Shown: positions 24,988 through 37,658 of the stretch, in pieces
Layout: every line of letters begins with the position of its first letter
Numbering within the stretch: position 1 is the stretch's first letter
Assembly: GCA_036244855.1 (NCBI GenBank)
Contig: BQKZ01000706.1
Coordinates: 23,761-87,760, forward strand
Source: Temnopleurus reevesii
Lineage: Eukaryota; Echinodermata; Echinoidea; Temnopleuroida; Temnopleuridae
DNA length: 64,000 bases
Direction: 5' to 3'
Program-made: the position numbers and the translations under genes
Notes under the pieces: model-generated
Seen by the model: only the letters and a program-made list of their open reading frames with translations
Told to the model about the DNA's origin: nothing
Databases searched by the model: none

Positions 24988-26065
24988 AGATTTAGTGCTC
25001 AAGGCGCCCATAAAAAAAATATTAGAGTGGAAAATAACACTGTTTCATCAAGGAACGGATCAAAAGGCAAAAGCTGGTCGGATGACGTTACGAAAACTAT
25101 ATCGCTTCCTGCTTCTTGCGGTATGACAGGATTTGCATGATAAAACAACCTTGGTTTAGCTCTGTTTCTTTATCTGCCTGAGAGTAGCATCAATGTTCCA
25201 GAGTGCATCCTATTTGGAGAGGTGGATGACACTATACAGTATCCATGACAACATTTTCAATCAACTTTACTTCTCAGCCGATGAATTCAGGTATCATAGC
25301 AGGTTTGACATATCACCCATGTTTTCAAGAAGTGGTGGGAGCCAAAGGGTATTGTTGCATGAAGACCAAAAAACCTCAACATAGCGCCAATTCAGGGGGC
25401 ATCCTATCGAACAACATGTTAATTTCATATAGGACACGTTTTGAATGGATTGTAACATATTTCGTGTAACAATACCCTCTGGCTTCCGTCACTTTGTGAA
25501 AACATGGAAGATATGACAAGAGTGTGAATGCTACGGGGGTCGTGTTTTTGTTGCATGACTTCACCATGTAATTCTACTCATTACTAATAAATAGGAGTTA
25601 AGTTGCCATAAATTGCTGAACACCATCCAAGTAAATTCTTTTACTAAACTGTAGTTCTTCATAGAATGTTCATGCTCTTCAACTTTCTCTAGTACTACTC
25701 TGTATGTTGACTCTCACATTCTGAAACTGCTCTCACTGATTCAGACAATTGCCCACTTTACATCTGGACTTAATGTACACAACTTAAAATTATGCCAATT
25801 TTTCCATCCATGACAAGTTCTGTAGAATCAAGGATCTTATTGGCTTTTACACACCAATTTCATTCAAAGTGGCAAATTTTTAGCAACAGGCCACAGGACA
25901 ATTGAGTATGTTCATATCTTCAGAAGATAGCAATGGGCAAATATAGGGAAAAGAGTGCATACATATCACAACCACATATTCTATATCTCCCCAAGATAAG
26001 AACATTCACTTTGATGCAAATATTAGTAACCTTTCGTTCATTTCAATACAATGTTTGCTCTTTGC
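24988..26065. repeat. Segmental duplication 1, right copy
   Basis: It starts directly after the single N at 24987, inside the SINE tail. It carries an insertion of about 194 bp (25317-25510) that the left copy lacks. Confidence 0.9.
25317..25510. mobile_element. MITE with ~45-bp terminal inverted repeats
   Basis: CCATGTTTTCAAGAAGTGG... on the left is mirrored by ...CACTTTGTGAAAACATGG on the right, followed inward by AGGGTATTGTT and AACAATACCCT. The flanks are ATATCAC (25310-25316) and ATATGAC (25511-25517). The left duplication copy has the empty site CATATGACAAGAGTG near 24158. Confidence 0.85.
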
Positions 26066-26800
26066 ATGACTCCTTCATCCGAACTAGAAAACACTGCTAA
26101 AACATTGCTAAAATATCATTGTCCATACTTCACTAATTCTAAATCCACTAAGTCCACATCTTCTCGAGATAACGCCCACATATCCATAACATACCTAAAT
26201 CAGCAACGATCATTTAATGCAGCACTGATTTAGTGAATACAAATGCTATATCACTTTCATTTCAAATCGTGTTGGCACTTATCATTATTTCAATATGTAG
26301 TCAATTGTAAGTCCACATCCTCTTCAGATAACAACCGTGGCAATATTCATAAAATAGAAAAAATATTCATTGATCAATTACACTATTTACTATTCTGATG
26401 GAAATCATCTTTTAATCATTTAAAAACCTTCTGATCATTTACAACAAATCTTCATTTAATTATGATTTCAAATCCTTACCTTTTAAACATCTATCACCCT
26501 CCGTCATTAAAATATGAGTATACACTGCTAGCACATGTATCTTTCTGACAATTTGATGATCTACATTATGAATAATGAGGATCACTGTTTCCAAATTCAG
26601 AAAATTCTGAATCCACTAAGTCCACATGTCCTCTATATAATAGCCACAAATGTGGCAATATTCACAAGATCTATATATAGCTGAGATGAGCAGTGATAAT
26701 TCATACTTCACAAATGCAAATCTTCATTTCATTTCAAAATCATCTTTTCTGGTGACATTTGCATGACCCTTTCATCCAAACAACATGGGTTGACACAGCT
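26030..26800. repeat. Degenerate tandem repeats with TCCACTAAGTCCACAT words
   Basis: AATCCACTAAGTCCACAT occurs near 26142 and 26612, and AAGTCCACATCCTC near 26309, each followed by GATAAC/ATAATAGCC-like and GTGGCAATATTCA words. TTTGCATGAC.C.TTCATCC occurs near 26063 and 26759. Confidence 0.6.
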
Positions 26801-27689
26801 AGCAAACATCCCTTGTGATTACCAAAACATAGATTCATTCTAGATGGGTAACGATCAGACTTGATGCTGTTAAAATTGTTCCTCAGATGCGACAATTGCA
26901 TTATATTGATTTGAGAACTATGAGGCGTCAGAGAAGATCAAACTGAAATTGGCCTTGCGATTTCATCCTCGAGACTCGGGAGATTGGCATCTAGAAAGAT
27001 GTTGTCGTTATATTGGTTCTGCCTAGACATGTGTAGAATAATACGTTTATTCAGTGAATCTTATATTGCCAATTATAAACTTTGTGTAATTAATCCAAGC
27101 ATTCTATTATTTCAATCCACTAATAACATATCCCCTTAAACACACAATCTGAGAATAATAAGCAATAACTAAATGAATAACGTTTTTCTAGTTTTCAGAT
27201 TCCATCTGATATCTTTTTCTCAGATGAAACCACAATTGTCTCCATTTCTCTACCAATCATTTCTGTATCTCCTTTTTCATAATTCAATGAATTGACTGTT
27301 TAATCATAATCATAGATATAAGATAAACAGAATACCTATAATTTTTAAGTAGAATTGAACCTGGATCTACACTTGTCTCCAAGTGTTTAACCATATCTAT
27401 CATCCAAAGTCAAAGTCATGAACAAGTCACAGATTGATTTTTAAAAATCAGAAACCGCAAATAATTTCAAGAACACAGCACTGCAAAACCTAATCTCAAG
27501 ACACTTCAAATCATCAGCACAATGACGTCAAGAACATATATTAGGTGAAATATATGAGATGAATGTTTCACATTCTTGGGTAAAATCTCAAGAACAGCAA
27601 CTAAAATTAGAACAAGATTCAATTCATGAGAGTCTGAGTGGCACTATTTTCATTAAAGAGTGGTGGATGATGACATTGACAATGATTAA

Positions 27690-27690
27690 A

Positions 27691-27749
<59 letters not shown>

Positions 27750-27785
27750 GATGATGATGAAGATGACGATGATGATGAAAATGAA

Positions 27786-27833
<48 letters not shown>

Positions 27834-27940
27834 GACGATGATGATAATGAAAAATGAAGATGATGATGATGATGATAATCATGATGATGATGATGATGAT
27901 GATGAAGATGACGATGAATATGACGATGATAATGATGAAA

Positions 27941-27973
<33 letters not shown>

Positions 27974-28002
27974 CTAAAGACGATGATGATAATGAAAATG
28001 AA

Positions 28003-28039
<37 letters not shown>

Positions 28040-28085
28040 GTGATTATGATAATTATGATGATAATGAATATGGCATCAATGATGG
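27690..28085. repeat. ATG/GAT trinucleotide microsatellite (~395 bp)
   Basis: Nearly uninterrupted ATGATG with AAG/AAA/ATT variants. It opens frames of poly-Met, poly-Asp and, on the minus strand, poly-His/Ile. These are artefacts of the repeat and not proteins. Confidence 0.97.
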
Positions 28086-29626
28086 TTATGATAATGCTAT
28101 TCTTATTCAAAGGTTGTGTTTTTTTTTTTGGCATAATGTTACAGTACTATACAATCTTTATTTATCGTGTCGTCCTTTTATAAGTATGATAATGATTGTG
28201 ATATTGATATTGATGGTGATGATGACAACATCCATGATGATGACAACATACATGGCGATGATGTCTGCAAATTGCTATCATCTGATTTTGGAGTACTTAT
28301 CATTTATCTCATTGAGGCCTGCAAAACAGATTTACATCATCAACAGGTTGCTGTTAGAAAGTCAGCATCTCAATTCCGCTCCCCGAAATCACCTCTTGGA
28401 TAGCATCAACACCCATGATACACGGTTATGAAAACTAATCTCTGTAATCATTTTCGTTAGATAGTAATAACATGAGCTAAATAGGGAAAACTCCTGCTCT
28501 CCTACCAAGGATGAACCAATAACATGGAGTGGAAAAACAGGAGGGTGCAAGAAATTAAACTGTTGGAAACCAGATTTATATTAAGAGAGAATATTAACAG
28601 AATAGATGCATGTTTCACCCCAAGTCCAGTAAAAGAAAATATTTTAGCATATCTTAGCGATTTAGCTCAGTTTCTATTGCTGCATGCTGGTTGTTATTTT
28701 CACATTTTGAATAATTGAAGATCATTATACACAATAATGTGGGTATTCTAATGCTATCCAATTCATGGTCACCAGATCGGCAAAAACAAGACCCCGATGA
28801 AAACTCAGCTCTTAGAGTATAAATGGAAAGTTGACATGAAGGGAAACCATTACAATCTTTCAAAATATTTGTTGGTAGTTCAATGGTGGTAAAATTCTCA
28901 ATCCTAGTGATATTTATTGTAAATTTATCCAGCTTTTAAGAGAAGAATATGAACAGTTTATATGTAAGCATTATTTCAAGTACTGTGATTTAACAGAGAA
29001 AACTGATACGTCGGTGTAGAGAGGGACAAACTTACACAACTTAGATATTTGCTTTCACTTTTTTTCCTTTTTTTCGTGTACATGTATATCAAAAGATTTA
29101 TCCATTAATAGGCACCATAGTAATCTTCACATGTTTTACATTGAAATGCATGGTACTAGTAATCAATACTAGGTTTTAAACAAAACTTGACAAATCTGAG
29201 GCCAAAATAAGTAATGATTACTAAAAATAACTAATGATTAGTAGCTACAAAAAGGAATCTTAAAGGTCAAAGCTTTGTCCCTCTTCATCCCAGTGTCCCT
29301 GTAATCTACAAGGACTGATATATAAATAAATTTGGTTAGATTTACACAGGTATTTCCGCGCCCTTTATCACTATTTTTTCTTATCCCCTGTCACATAACT
29401 ACTCCCTATATCATTCACATACTACAAATTGCATGTCTTTATACAAACAACACCAGCATTCATAACCCTTCTAAAATGAAGAAAATGATAAATATGTATT
29501 CACTATACATTCTCATTTCTTTCCACAAACTGTCAAAAAAATCAATGCATTTCACATTTGAACGTACATCGCACTATCCTTTGCAGAGAAGTTCGATTCA
29601 TATCAGTAACAGTCAAACGGTTGCAC

Positions 29627-29640
29627 TTTCCCGCGCCAAA
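29627..29640. promoter_or_regulatory. E2F-like site TTTCCCGCGCCAAA
   Basis: It matches the TTTSSCGC-type E2F consensus on both strands. A related TTTCCGCGCCC lies at 29353-29363, and the surrounding 29560-29830 is less AT-rich than the intron average. Function is not shown. Confidence 0.3.
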
Positions 29641-29863
29641 CTGGCATCTTTCCTGTGTTTGCAGACTGACGGAAGGTGGCGATTAGATGTCGCAAATTTG
29701 CTTGTTGCGATGACCAAGATCGCCTTGCCGCCAGTCAAACCGACACACAAGCTGCTTGTATCTACTCTAGCTGCTTCAAGCATGAGCAGAATTCTACCAT
29801 CATGCTAACATTACAGGATGGAAAGGATGGGTGTGGGGTTCATATTCAAATGGAGAGTCAAGA

Positions 29864-30065
29864 ATCAGGTAACTTATGATTCCAGAATTGTACATATGCT
29901 AATGGTCATACTCATCATCATAATCTATTGCTACAAAAATTATAAATTTAAATTATAGAGAATCAGGAATCAATTAACTTCTGACTCGAGAATAGTACAT
30001 ATGCTAAAGGCCATCATCATACAATTGATTGATACAATTGATACAAAAATTATAAATGCTAGAGA
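29864..30065. repeat. Direct repeat of ~95 bp
   Basis: AGAATCAGG..AACTTATGATTCCAGAAT..GTACATATGCTAA is repeated about 95 bp later as AGAATCAGG..AACTTCTGACTCGAGAAT..GTACATATGCTAA, each ending ACAAAAATTATAAAT. Confidence 0.85.
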
Positions 30066-30934
30066 TATCTGTACACCCCAAAACCATTTTCTACACAAGT
30101 ATGTGAAAATGAAACAATGAGAAACCACAAACCGAGTCTGTAACATAATAGAGATATGATAAATAAAAAAATAATTGCATCTTCATGGTACAGTACATGA
30201 TTTTCCATAGACTTACTATTCATATATATCATAAGTTTGATTGCATCTTTTTATGTTACATGTACAGGCCCCATAGAAGACAAAAATATGACAAACCATG
30301 CCCATTTTATACATCAGGTAAGATGGATTATTCCGTAAAATTAATCTATCAGACACATTTGCAATATTTAGACAATGACAATGCAGTAGCTGAAATTTCC
30401 AAGAATATGTTGGATCTTGTCAACCGGAAAAAGAAAATTAGTAAAAATAGAAATAGTACAAAATCTCGGATTTTTGTCAGTCTTTGTGAAAGATGAAGGA
30501 GTAATCCAATGATAATGGCACACCTGCACATCCTAATTTGTAAGCCCTTCAGGGTATAATGGAAGATGTAATGAATTTCACTCTTTTCCTCCCATATGCA
30601 GCTGATGTTATTAATAAACGATGGATTTATTTTAAGAAATCATTAGAGATTGATATCCTTTTTAAAAATTCAAATGAAGAAACATGAGTGAAAGAATAAA
30701 TTACAGCATACTCATACATGTACACAAAATGCCTTCATGGTAAGTACTAAAAATAGGATTTTTAAGAACACATGTAAATACTCAACTTGTTGGGGTTAAG
30801 AAAGATGAAAAAGATTTTGAAAGTATTGCAGTGCTAAGTTCGCATGCTAAGTTGCTAAACTATGGAATATATAAATGTGGATCTTTGTGTTGTAAAAAAA
30901 AGAAATTACATGGAATAGATGGGCTTGCAGTGTA

Positions 30935-31495
30935 CAATGATAAAATGATCAACCAAGTGCATAAGAATGGTTCTTGACCATGTTATTTCCTGAATATTAT
31001 TGATAGAGAGTGTCCTTCCTAGCCATCTACTAGTCACGTAGCCCTACTCACAAGCATCCATCAATGGCCACCCATAAGACGGAAAACAGTGGCAGTGATT
31101 AATTTCAAAGGGTTTCTAAAGAAAACCATGTTAACACATTTGTATAAAGTGAAAATGTTGGTCCCTTGCATATACACCTAAAGAAAACCATATGTTTACC
31201 AAATATGACCATGACTGCTTAAGTTCCCATCAAATAGTTATTCCATCATAAAGCTTTTCTGCCATTTCGATGGCAATGAATTTTGTGAAAAAATTGAAAA
31301 TACCGTCGTACATTTAAACCTGAATGACAAGAATGTACAATGATAAAATGATCAAACGATTACATAAGAATGGCTCTTGACAATGTTATTTCCTAAATAT
31401 TATTGATAAAGAGTGTCCTTCCTAGCCATCTACATGTACTAGTCACGTAGTCCTACTCACAAGCATCCATCAATGGCTACCCATGGGATTGAAAA
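30935..31495. repeat. Direct repeat pair of ~155 bp
   Basis: 30935-31085 and 31332-31495 share GTACAATGATAAAATGATCA, GAGTGTCCTTCCTAGCCATC and CTCACAAGCATCCATCAATG. The copies are about 397 bp apart. Confidence 0.9.
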
Positions 31496-32184
31496 CAAGC
31501 TCTTAGGATTTGAATCAAACATCAACAATACATTTCAACTTAAAGATCAACCTTTACAGGATTTTCCATTTTTGAGAGAGGATTCAGTTACAAATCATCA
31601 ATCACGGTGTAGTCACTAATGTACATTGTAAAAACATTGATCTTTGTCAATTTCTTCCTTTTTTTTGGTTGTTTTTTGTTTGTTTTTTAACTTTCTCCAC
31701 TTTCCTGTGGCTAAGGAAATACTTTTACGATGATATATTAAACCACTAAGCTGAATTGACACTTTGGATAAAGGTATAACACAAAATTAATTTCACTCCA
31801 ACTCCCCCTCTTTTCCTCTTGTCGATCTTCTCATCCTTCTTTCTTGTTTTGTGGATCCTATGTTAAAATCCTTCATGATTGCAATGTCATATTCTACCAT
31901 GTACAAGCTGACACTTTTTAAATTTTATTTTCCTCAATTTCATGACATTGACTTCACTAATAAAAGTTTTCACTCATTATAATGCCCATGGACTCATGTA
32001 CCTTCCAAAATGAAAAAATACAACATACTAATATCCAATTTGTATATTTTTTGCAAAAAGTTGTGGATGCTAAAATATTGGCCTTTACAGAGAAATTGGT
32101 GGCATACTCTGTTTGAGATTCTCCTTTCTGCCTGCAGTCTAATTATCATCCAATGACAAAATGTGTCACATTTAACTATCCTCT

Positions 32185-32423
32185 CACTGTAAGCAGAAGG
32201 AACAAAGGATTTCAGATTAAGTAAATAACTTCTTTCAGGCCTTCACAAAAGCTTTATGAACACACATGAAAGTAGCTTCGGTATTCATTGTACCAAGCCT
32301 GTTCAACATTTCTCGGCAGAATAAGATGGAACAAAATTTCTTTTGTGTGTATCTAGCTATTGTAAATGCTTGTATGAAGTTGTTTAATTCGTCCAAAATC
32401 CTTTGTCCCTTCTGTTCACAGTG
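32185..32423. mobile_element. MITE with ~28-bp terminal inverted repeats
   Basis: The left end CACTGTAAGCAGAAGGAACA is matched in inverted form by the right end CCCTTCTGTTCACAGTG, and the match continues inward through AAAGGATTT. Related single ends occur near 17405-17440, 44477-44515 and 46170-46200. Confidence 0.8.
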
Positions 32424-32707
32424 TCTACCCCTTTTCTCTCCCTCTAAGATAATCAATCACAGCTGTGCAATGTGTCTACACCCCTGCGCCATTTTGCACG
32501 TCCCAAACGTAAATGCATGCAACGGCCCTCTGAATATAAGAGGCATCCGAAATGCAGGGCCGATCAATCTCACTCTGTCTCCAACCTGCCCTCTCCAACT
32601 GCCCCTCCTCTGCCCTCAAGTTCATGTCTTATGTATGTCCTGTCTTGTCTCTTTCATTTACCCCACCTACATCCGTCCTCTATACACTACCACCACCACT
32701 ACTCCAT

Positions 32708-32878
32708 CAGGGTGGCATTTCACCAAGTTACAAAAGACTTTAAGAACGAATTTACACACGGCGGGTACCAGTTCTTGTGCTGAATGCTCGAGAATCTCAC
32801 AAGTATTACACTAGTTAACTCCAGTCTTTCTTAAAGTCATGCGTAACTTTAAGAACGATTTGGTGAAACACTGCCCTG
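32708..32878. mobile_element. MITE, GTTTCA(C/T)-type family, copy 1
   Basis: The left end is CAGGGTGGCATTTCACCAA and the right end TTGGTGAAACACTGCCCTG. ACTTTAAGAACGA follows inside each end. Confidence 0.85.
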
Positions 32879-33064
32879 GTCTTGTCTTTCTCACTATTAC
32901 CAAGCCCAAAATTGTCCTCTCTGCAATGCCACCCTCATAACTTCATCTTCTGTATATCTCTTTTTTTTTCCTTTCACTACTACCCCCAATTACACCTATA
33001 CCACTTTAATACCCCTCTACCAACCTAAATATCACATCTGTCTCTTATCACTGTAATAAGCAAC

Positions 33065-33238
33065 CTGAGAGGTGTTTCATGAAGATGAGAAAGACTTTAA
33101 GAATGACTTCAAGATCGACTGGCATCCCTTCTTGTGCGTAATAAATCACAATAATATGCCATTCAAAGCAAGAATTAATACCAGTCGATCTTAAACTCAT
33201 GCGTAACTTTAAGAACGATTTGGGGAAACACCACTCAG
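33065..33238. mobile_element. MITE, GTTTCA(C/T)-type family, copy 2
   Basis: The left end is CTGAGAGGTGTTTCATGAAG and the right end GGGGAAACACCACTCAG. It shares CTTTAAGAA and CATGCGTAACTTTAAGAACG with copy 1. Confidence 0.85.
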
Positions 33239-33455
33239 TTCTTATTCTTATTATATACCCCTCCTCCACCCTAAAAATCCTCTTTCCATCATGTATGTAT
33301 CTCTATTGTCTATTTCATAACTCCCCCCCCCCCACACACACACATACCTGTCCTCCCTATGTACATGTACCACTCTACCATCCGAAAAATCACAATTCCA
33401 TTTTGCATGGGTCTCTTTCAATGTTATCAAGCCAAAATCAGACATCTATTCTCCA

Positions 33456-34222
33456 ACTACCACAATCACACAAACTAAGTTGACAGGCATACACACTGGT
33501 AGTCAGTGTAAATTTGTCTGCCAAATCCCCACCCCTCCCCCATTCCAAACACTACAATCACACAAACCAAGTTCACAGGTAAACATAGCAGCATCCAGTG
33601 TAAATTCGTCTTCCCCACCCCCANNNNNNNNNNNNNNNNNNNNNNNNNNNNNNNNNNNNNNNNNNNNNNNNNNNNNNNNNNNNNNNNNNNNNNNNNNNNN
33701 NNNNNNNNNNNNNNNNNNNNNNNNNNNNNNNNNNNNNNNNNNNNNNNNNNNNNNNNNNNNNNNNNNNNNNNNNNNNNNNNNNNNNNNNNNNNNNNNNNNN
33801 NNNNNNNNNNNNNNNNNNNNNNNNNNNNNNNNNNNNNNNNNNNNNNNNNNNNNNNNNNNNNNNNNNNNNNNNNNNNNNNNNNNNNNNNNNNNNNNNNNNN
33901 NNNNNNNNNNNNNNNNNNNNNNNNNNNNNNNNNNNNNNNNNNNNNNNNNNNNNNNNNNNNNNNNNNNNNNNNNNNNNNNNNNNNNNNNNNNNNNNNNNNN
34001 NNNNNNNNNNNNNNNNNNNNNNNNNNNNNNNNNNNNNNNNNNNNNNNNNNNNNNNNNNNNNNNNNNNNNNNNNNNNNNNNNNNNNNNNNNNNNNNNNNNN
34101 NNNNNNNNNNNNNNNNNNNNNNNNNNNNNNNNNNNNNNATTCCTATCTCCCCTCTCCCAACCACCCATCCAAACACAAACCAGGTTGGCAGGTAAACACA
34201 TTGGCAGCCAGTGTAAATGTTG
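33456..34222. repeat. ~92-bp minisatellite containing an assembly gap
   Basis: ACAATCACACAAAC(T/C)AAGTT starts at 33462 and 33554. After the gap, CAAACCAGGTTGGCAGGTAA and CAGTGTAAAT repeat the same unit near 34165-34215. The N run 33624-34138 lies inside the array. Confidence 0.85.
33624..34138. other. Assembly gap (515 N)
   Basis: A continuous run of N, flanked on both sides by the same minisatellite. Confidence 1.
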
Positions 34223-34384
34223 AATGAGGGGCAATGGGCTAATGGCATGATCAACCAAAATCAAACAGTCAATCCCGGAAGCCACATCTCGAATCTGTCT
34301 TTGAACATCTCAACCTGAGCTACCAGTGTTCTCTTCCTCCTAAAACTAGTTCCCTTTTCCCACTTTTCCATTTAGTATTTTACT

Positions 34385-34585
34385 GTAAAAGCTGGTACTT
34401 TAGCGCTCATAAAGTTTAGCAAATGCACTGAATTTCAGACCCTTTTAGATATTAGCAAAATGTAATTCACAAGTTTGGAAAGATTATTACACACCGGTCC
34501 ACCAGCATTCTAATGAGTGAAAATTATAGCAAATTTATGGTCGCAAAATTCACAAAAATAAAACCCCAGCAAAAATTTCAACACT
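34385..34585. repeat. GGGTTTTATTTTCGC-type dispersed repeat
   Basis: It contains CACTGAATTTCAGACCCTTT, GCATTCTAATGAGTGAAA and AATAAAACCCCAGCAAAAAT, all shared with the copies at 38.6 and 39.7 kb. Confidence 0.75.
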
Positions 34586-34740
34586 AATTCTATATGAGCA
34601 TGCCTCAATTACTTTTCTCTAAATTGCTTCACATAATTTTCAATAATCTTGTCTCAATAATTCATTTTCTCAAATTTTATATTTAAGCTTATATTTGAAT
34701 GGTCATATATATAGATGAATATAAAATCACTTTTGAATCA

Positions 34741-35740
34741 CCTCCCTCCTTCTTTCTCACTGATTTTCCCCCTGCCAACCTCTCCTTATTTCACTCTTCC
34801 CCTCCATCCATCCCTCCGCAAGTCCTCCTTTTCCATTTCTTCCTGTCTTTCACTCATTCTATACACGTTTCTCTGATTACCAACCCCTTTTCTGTCCTCA
34901 TAGCAAAAATCAATCATTTCCCTGAACTGATACAATGTGAACCTACATCAAATCAATGCAACACACAGCCTAGTTTTGCATCAAAACCTGATTCCAGGAT
35001 TGCATGAAGAATGTGGTTGAGTTTCATCAAGCTTTTCGTAGATCTACCGTACACACGACTCTGCGTAACGTCTGGTGACCCCCTCCTGCATACAGCATTA
35101 ACTCCTGTTGCTGAATAACACCTGATAAGGGTCCCTAGTCATTCATAGAGTCGAGCGTAAATTGACGGACTGCTTTATGAAACACAACCCTGAACAGATT
35201 TTTCTATCGCACAGTCACTGGAACGTTCTTGTTTTCTTGAACTGAAGATAATTTCTTTTCAAGGAATACCTAATTAACAGTGGTATTCCCTAATTATTCT
35301 TCTCCTTTTTTTTCTTTCTCCCTTTCTTCTCTTTTTCCACCTCTATTGTACATTCCCCTATTAAAGTTTCACACAAACACACACACATACACACAAACAT
35401 ACACACATCTACGTCAATATGTCACATATATCCTTCTTAAACCATTTAACATTATTTCCCCTCTTCATTTTTCTTCCTTCATCCCTTCATTCCATCCCTC
35501 CAATCCCATCTCCATTCTTTCACAATTTCCAATCTACCCACTCCCTTCCCTTCTGCCCATCTCACATCCACTACATTTAGGGCCAATATTCTCAGCATCA
35601 TTATTCTTCCTACATCCCTTCCTCCATCCCTCTGATCCTACCTCCATTCTTCCCTTCAACCTGTTCCCTTCCCTTTTGCCCATCTTCTACCCATTCCCTT
35701 CTCTACCGCCCATCTCAACCACACTCTGAGCCAATATTCC
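34741..35740. repeat. Pyrimidine-rich region with a tandem duplication
   Basis: C/T-rich sequence at 34741-34860 and 35280-35740. Within the second part, CATCCCTTC.TCCATCCCTC, CCTTCCCTTCTGCCCATCT and GCCAATATTC.CAGC occur twice (about 35470-35600 and 35605-35740). Confidence 0.8.
35010..35193. mobile_element. MITE, GTTTCATAAAGC-type family, copy 3
   Basis: The left end is GTGGTTGAGTTTCATCAAGC and the right end GCTTTATGAAACACAACCCTG. The interior is CG-richer than the intron average. Confidence 0.7.
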
Positions 35741-36221
35741 CAGCGTCTGCTGAGATGATGATGATGTTTGTCTTGTAATGTAAACATCATTGGGGCTCAC
35801 TCAATCAAGACTAGATACTTTACAGAAGATCGCCATCAAAATATCATATTTCACACAATCTTTTCCAAGAAAGGTCTTCATCCAGAAACTGTATTCAAAC
35901 TGAAATTGTAATTAACTTGTCAAAAATAATAACCGCTTCCTCTACATACAAACAGATTTCCCAAAAAACTTCAAAACAGAATTCCATGAATTTTCCATGA
36001 TTTTTCCATGACAATACTGCTGTTTCAATCAATTCCTTTCTGGAAATGTTTCCAAAATCAAACAAGTTATGCTGATTAACACAAATTACACCTGTAAAAC
36101 AGCAGAAGATTATCTCCAAATTCTGTAGATGCCTGTCGCATCCAAGGGATTAAATGCGTTTATTTTTTAATGATAATTTGAATAATTCTACTGAGTGTTG
36201 TGTGAGATGGTACATATGGTA

Positions 36222-36290
36222 TCAATGAGTTCATATCTAACACTGATAGCTATCGGGATAATGATTTCATATCTAACACTGATAGCTTAG
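36222..36290. repeat. Tandem duplication of ~37 bp
   Basis: TTCATATCTAACACTGATAG appears twice, separated by CTATCGGGATAATGA. Confidence 0.9.
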
Positions 36291-37249
36291 GAAGATTTCT
36301 TTTTAACTCTCTCCCTCCATCTCCGCTTTCTCATGACCTTTTTCCTCTAAATTCCTTCCCTGTCTCCAAATTGAATATATTGTCCATATTGATAATAATC
36401 TACTCCATCCAGAATTTGAATGTTTTCCAAACTTTCATTGGGGAAAGGACATCTACACCTATCGAAACATTAAGTTCTAATTCCGAATGGGATCTCATGA
36501 AGAAAACAACTGAAATAATGATCCATATTCAGAACAAAATTTTATGAAAATATATATATGGTAAGTCTAGCTGATCAATGCATTATATGGAATTTAAGAA
36601 CTAAGTTAAATTCTATAAATATCATTAAAAACCACTTTTATAATTTTTAAATTGGGTGAAAAGTGGTTTCACATCTAAGGCTGATTTGACAGTAGTCCCA
36701 AAATTGCTCTCATTCTCATTCCTCTTGTTTCATGTCTCATTTTGCCTGTCCAATTTCACAAGAATCTTCTATTGGCCTTGTGTTACAGTTTTAATTCTTG
36801 CCATTAATGCTACAATTTAATGGTAGAGTTGCACTATAACCTATATAAAATGGCAGAATTGGGATAAGTTAATAATGCAGAAGACTTACAAATGTAAAGC
36901 CTTCCAGCCAATTCCTCGACCAATCATCTTTTCTGTCTCTTCCTTACTCCTCCCTTTCGATTGCTCCATCAACTCTATCCTCTCTCTTCTCTTGATTTGC
37001 CCGTCTACCTTTATTCTTAATCAAAGGATTGATATAATTCATATCTTCTAACCGAAATACATGTTTTTGACATGGAATGAATCATAACACTGGCAGAGAA
37101 ATTTCTTTGTTACAGAGTCATCACTTACGGCTCATAAACATTACAACCTCCGCCGACATCTTTCCCGATATTGCCCTAATCTCCATGTTTTTAAGCGTTA
37201 TTTTACACTAAGCCAGCAGACAAATTCATCAATAACAGCCTACATCCCA

Positions 37250-37610
37250 CCTAAAAGGAAACATAACTCCAAAACGAGATTTGCGAGTAGGAATTTATTC
37301 CAATCTGATCAGGCCCTTGTAGCCGTCACTGGCAATCAAGCAAGGCATTCATCAAAAGATCTTGCCTAAATTAGCATGCACCTCTCTTGAATGAATCATG
37401 CATTTCTTCGGGGCAAGAAAAGGAATGCATGTTCAGGAACACCCAACCCGCCTGCCTGGTTATATTCATCACAAATTTGTGTGTTTTTTGCTGAGCGTTC
37501 GATCGGAGGATGCTTTTTATCGATAGTGGAAATGCTTGGTGTTGTGTAAGTGCATTGGAATAGGGCACGCTGTTTTGCATTAGTCAAGCACCGCCTCAAT
37601 GCACACATAA
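37250..37610. promoter_or_regulatory. Possible non-coding regulatory island
   Basis: Unique, compositionally mixed sequence with no repeat signature. It contains GGAATTTATTCC, TCTGATCAGGCCC, AAATTAGCATGC, GAATCATGCAT and TCGATCGGAGG words. No exon is evident. The call rests only on contrast with the surrounding AT-rich intron. Confidence 0.18.
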
Positions 37611-37658
37611 CTTAAACTTGAACTTTTTCCCACAGGACTGAGGATTTGGGGAGCATCG

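Noticed and set aside
27559..28431. 290-codon plus-strand frame with poly-Met and poly-Asp runs, and the opposing poly-His/Ile frame
   Set aside because: Entirely explained by the ATG/GAT microsatellite.
32266..32814. 182-codon plus-strand frame
   Set aside because: It spans the end of one MITE and the start of another, so its openness is accidental.
35280..35729. 149-codon frame rich in Pro/Ser/Phe
   Set aside because: Lies in pyrimidine-rich, internally duplicated sequence with no protein signature.
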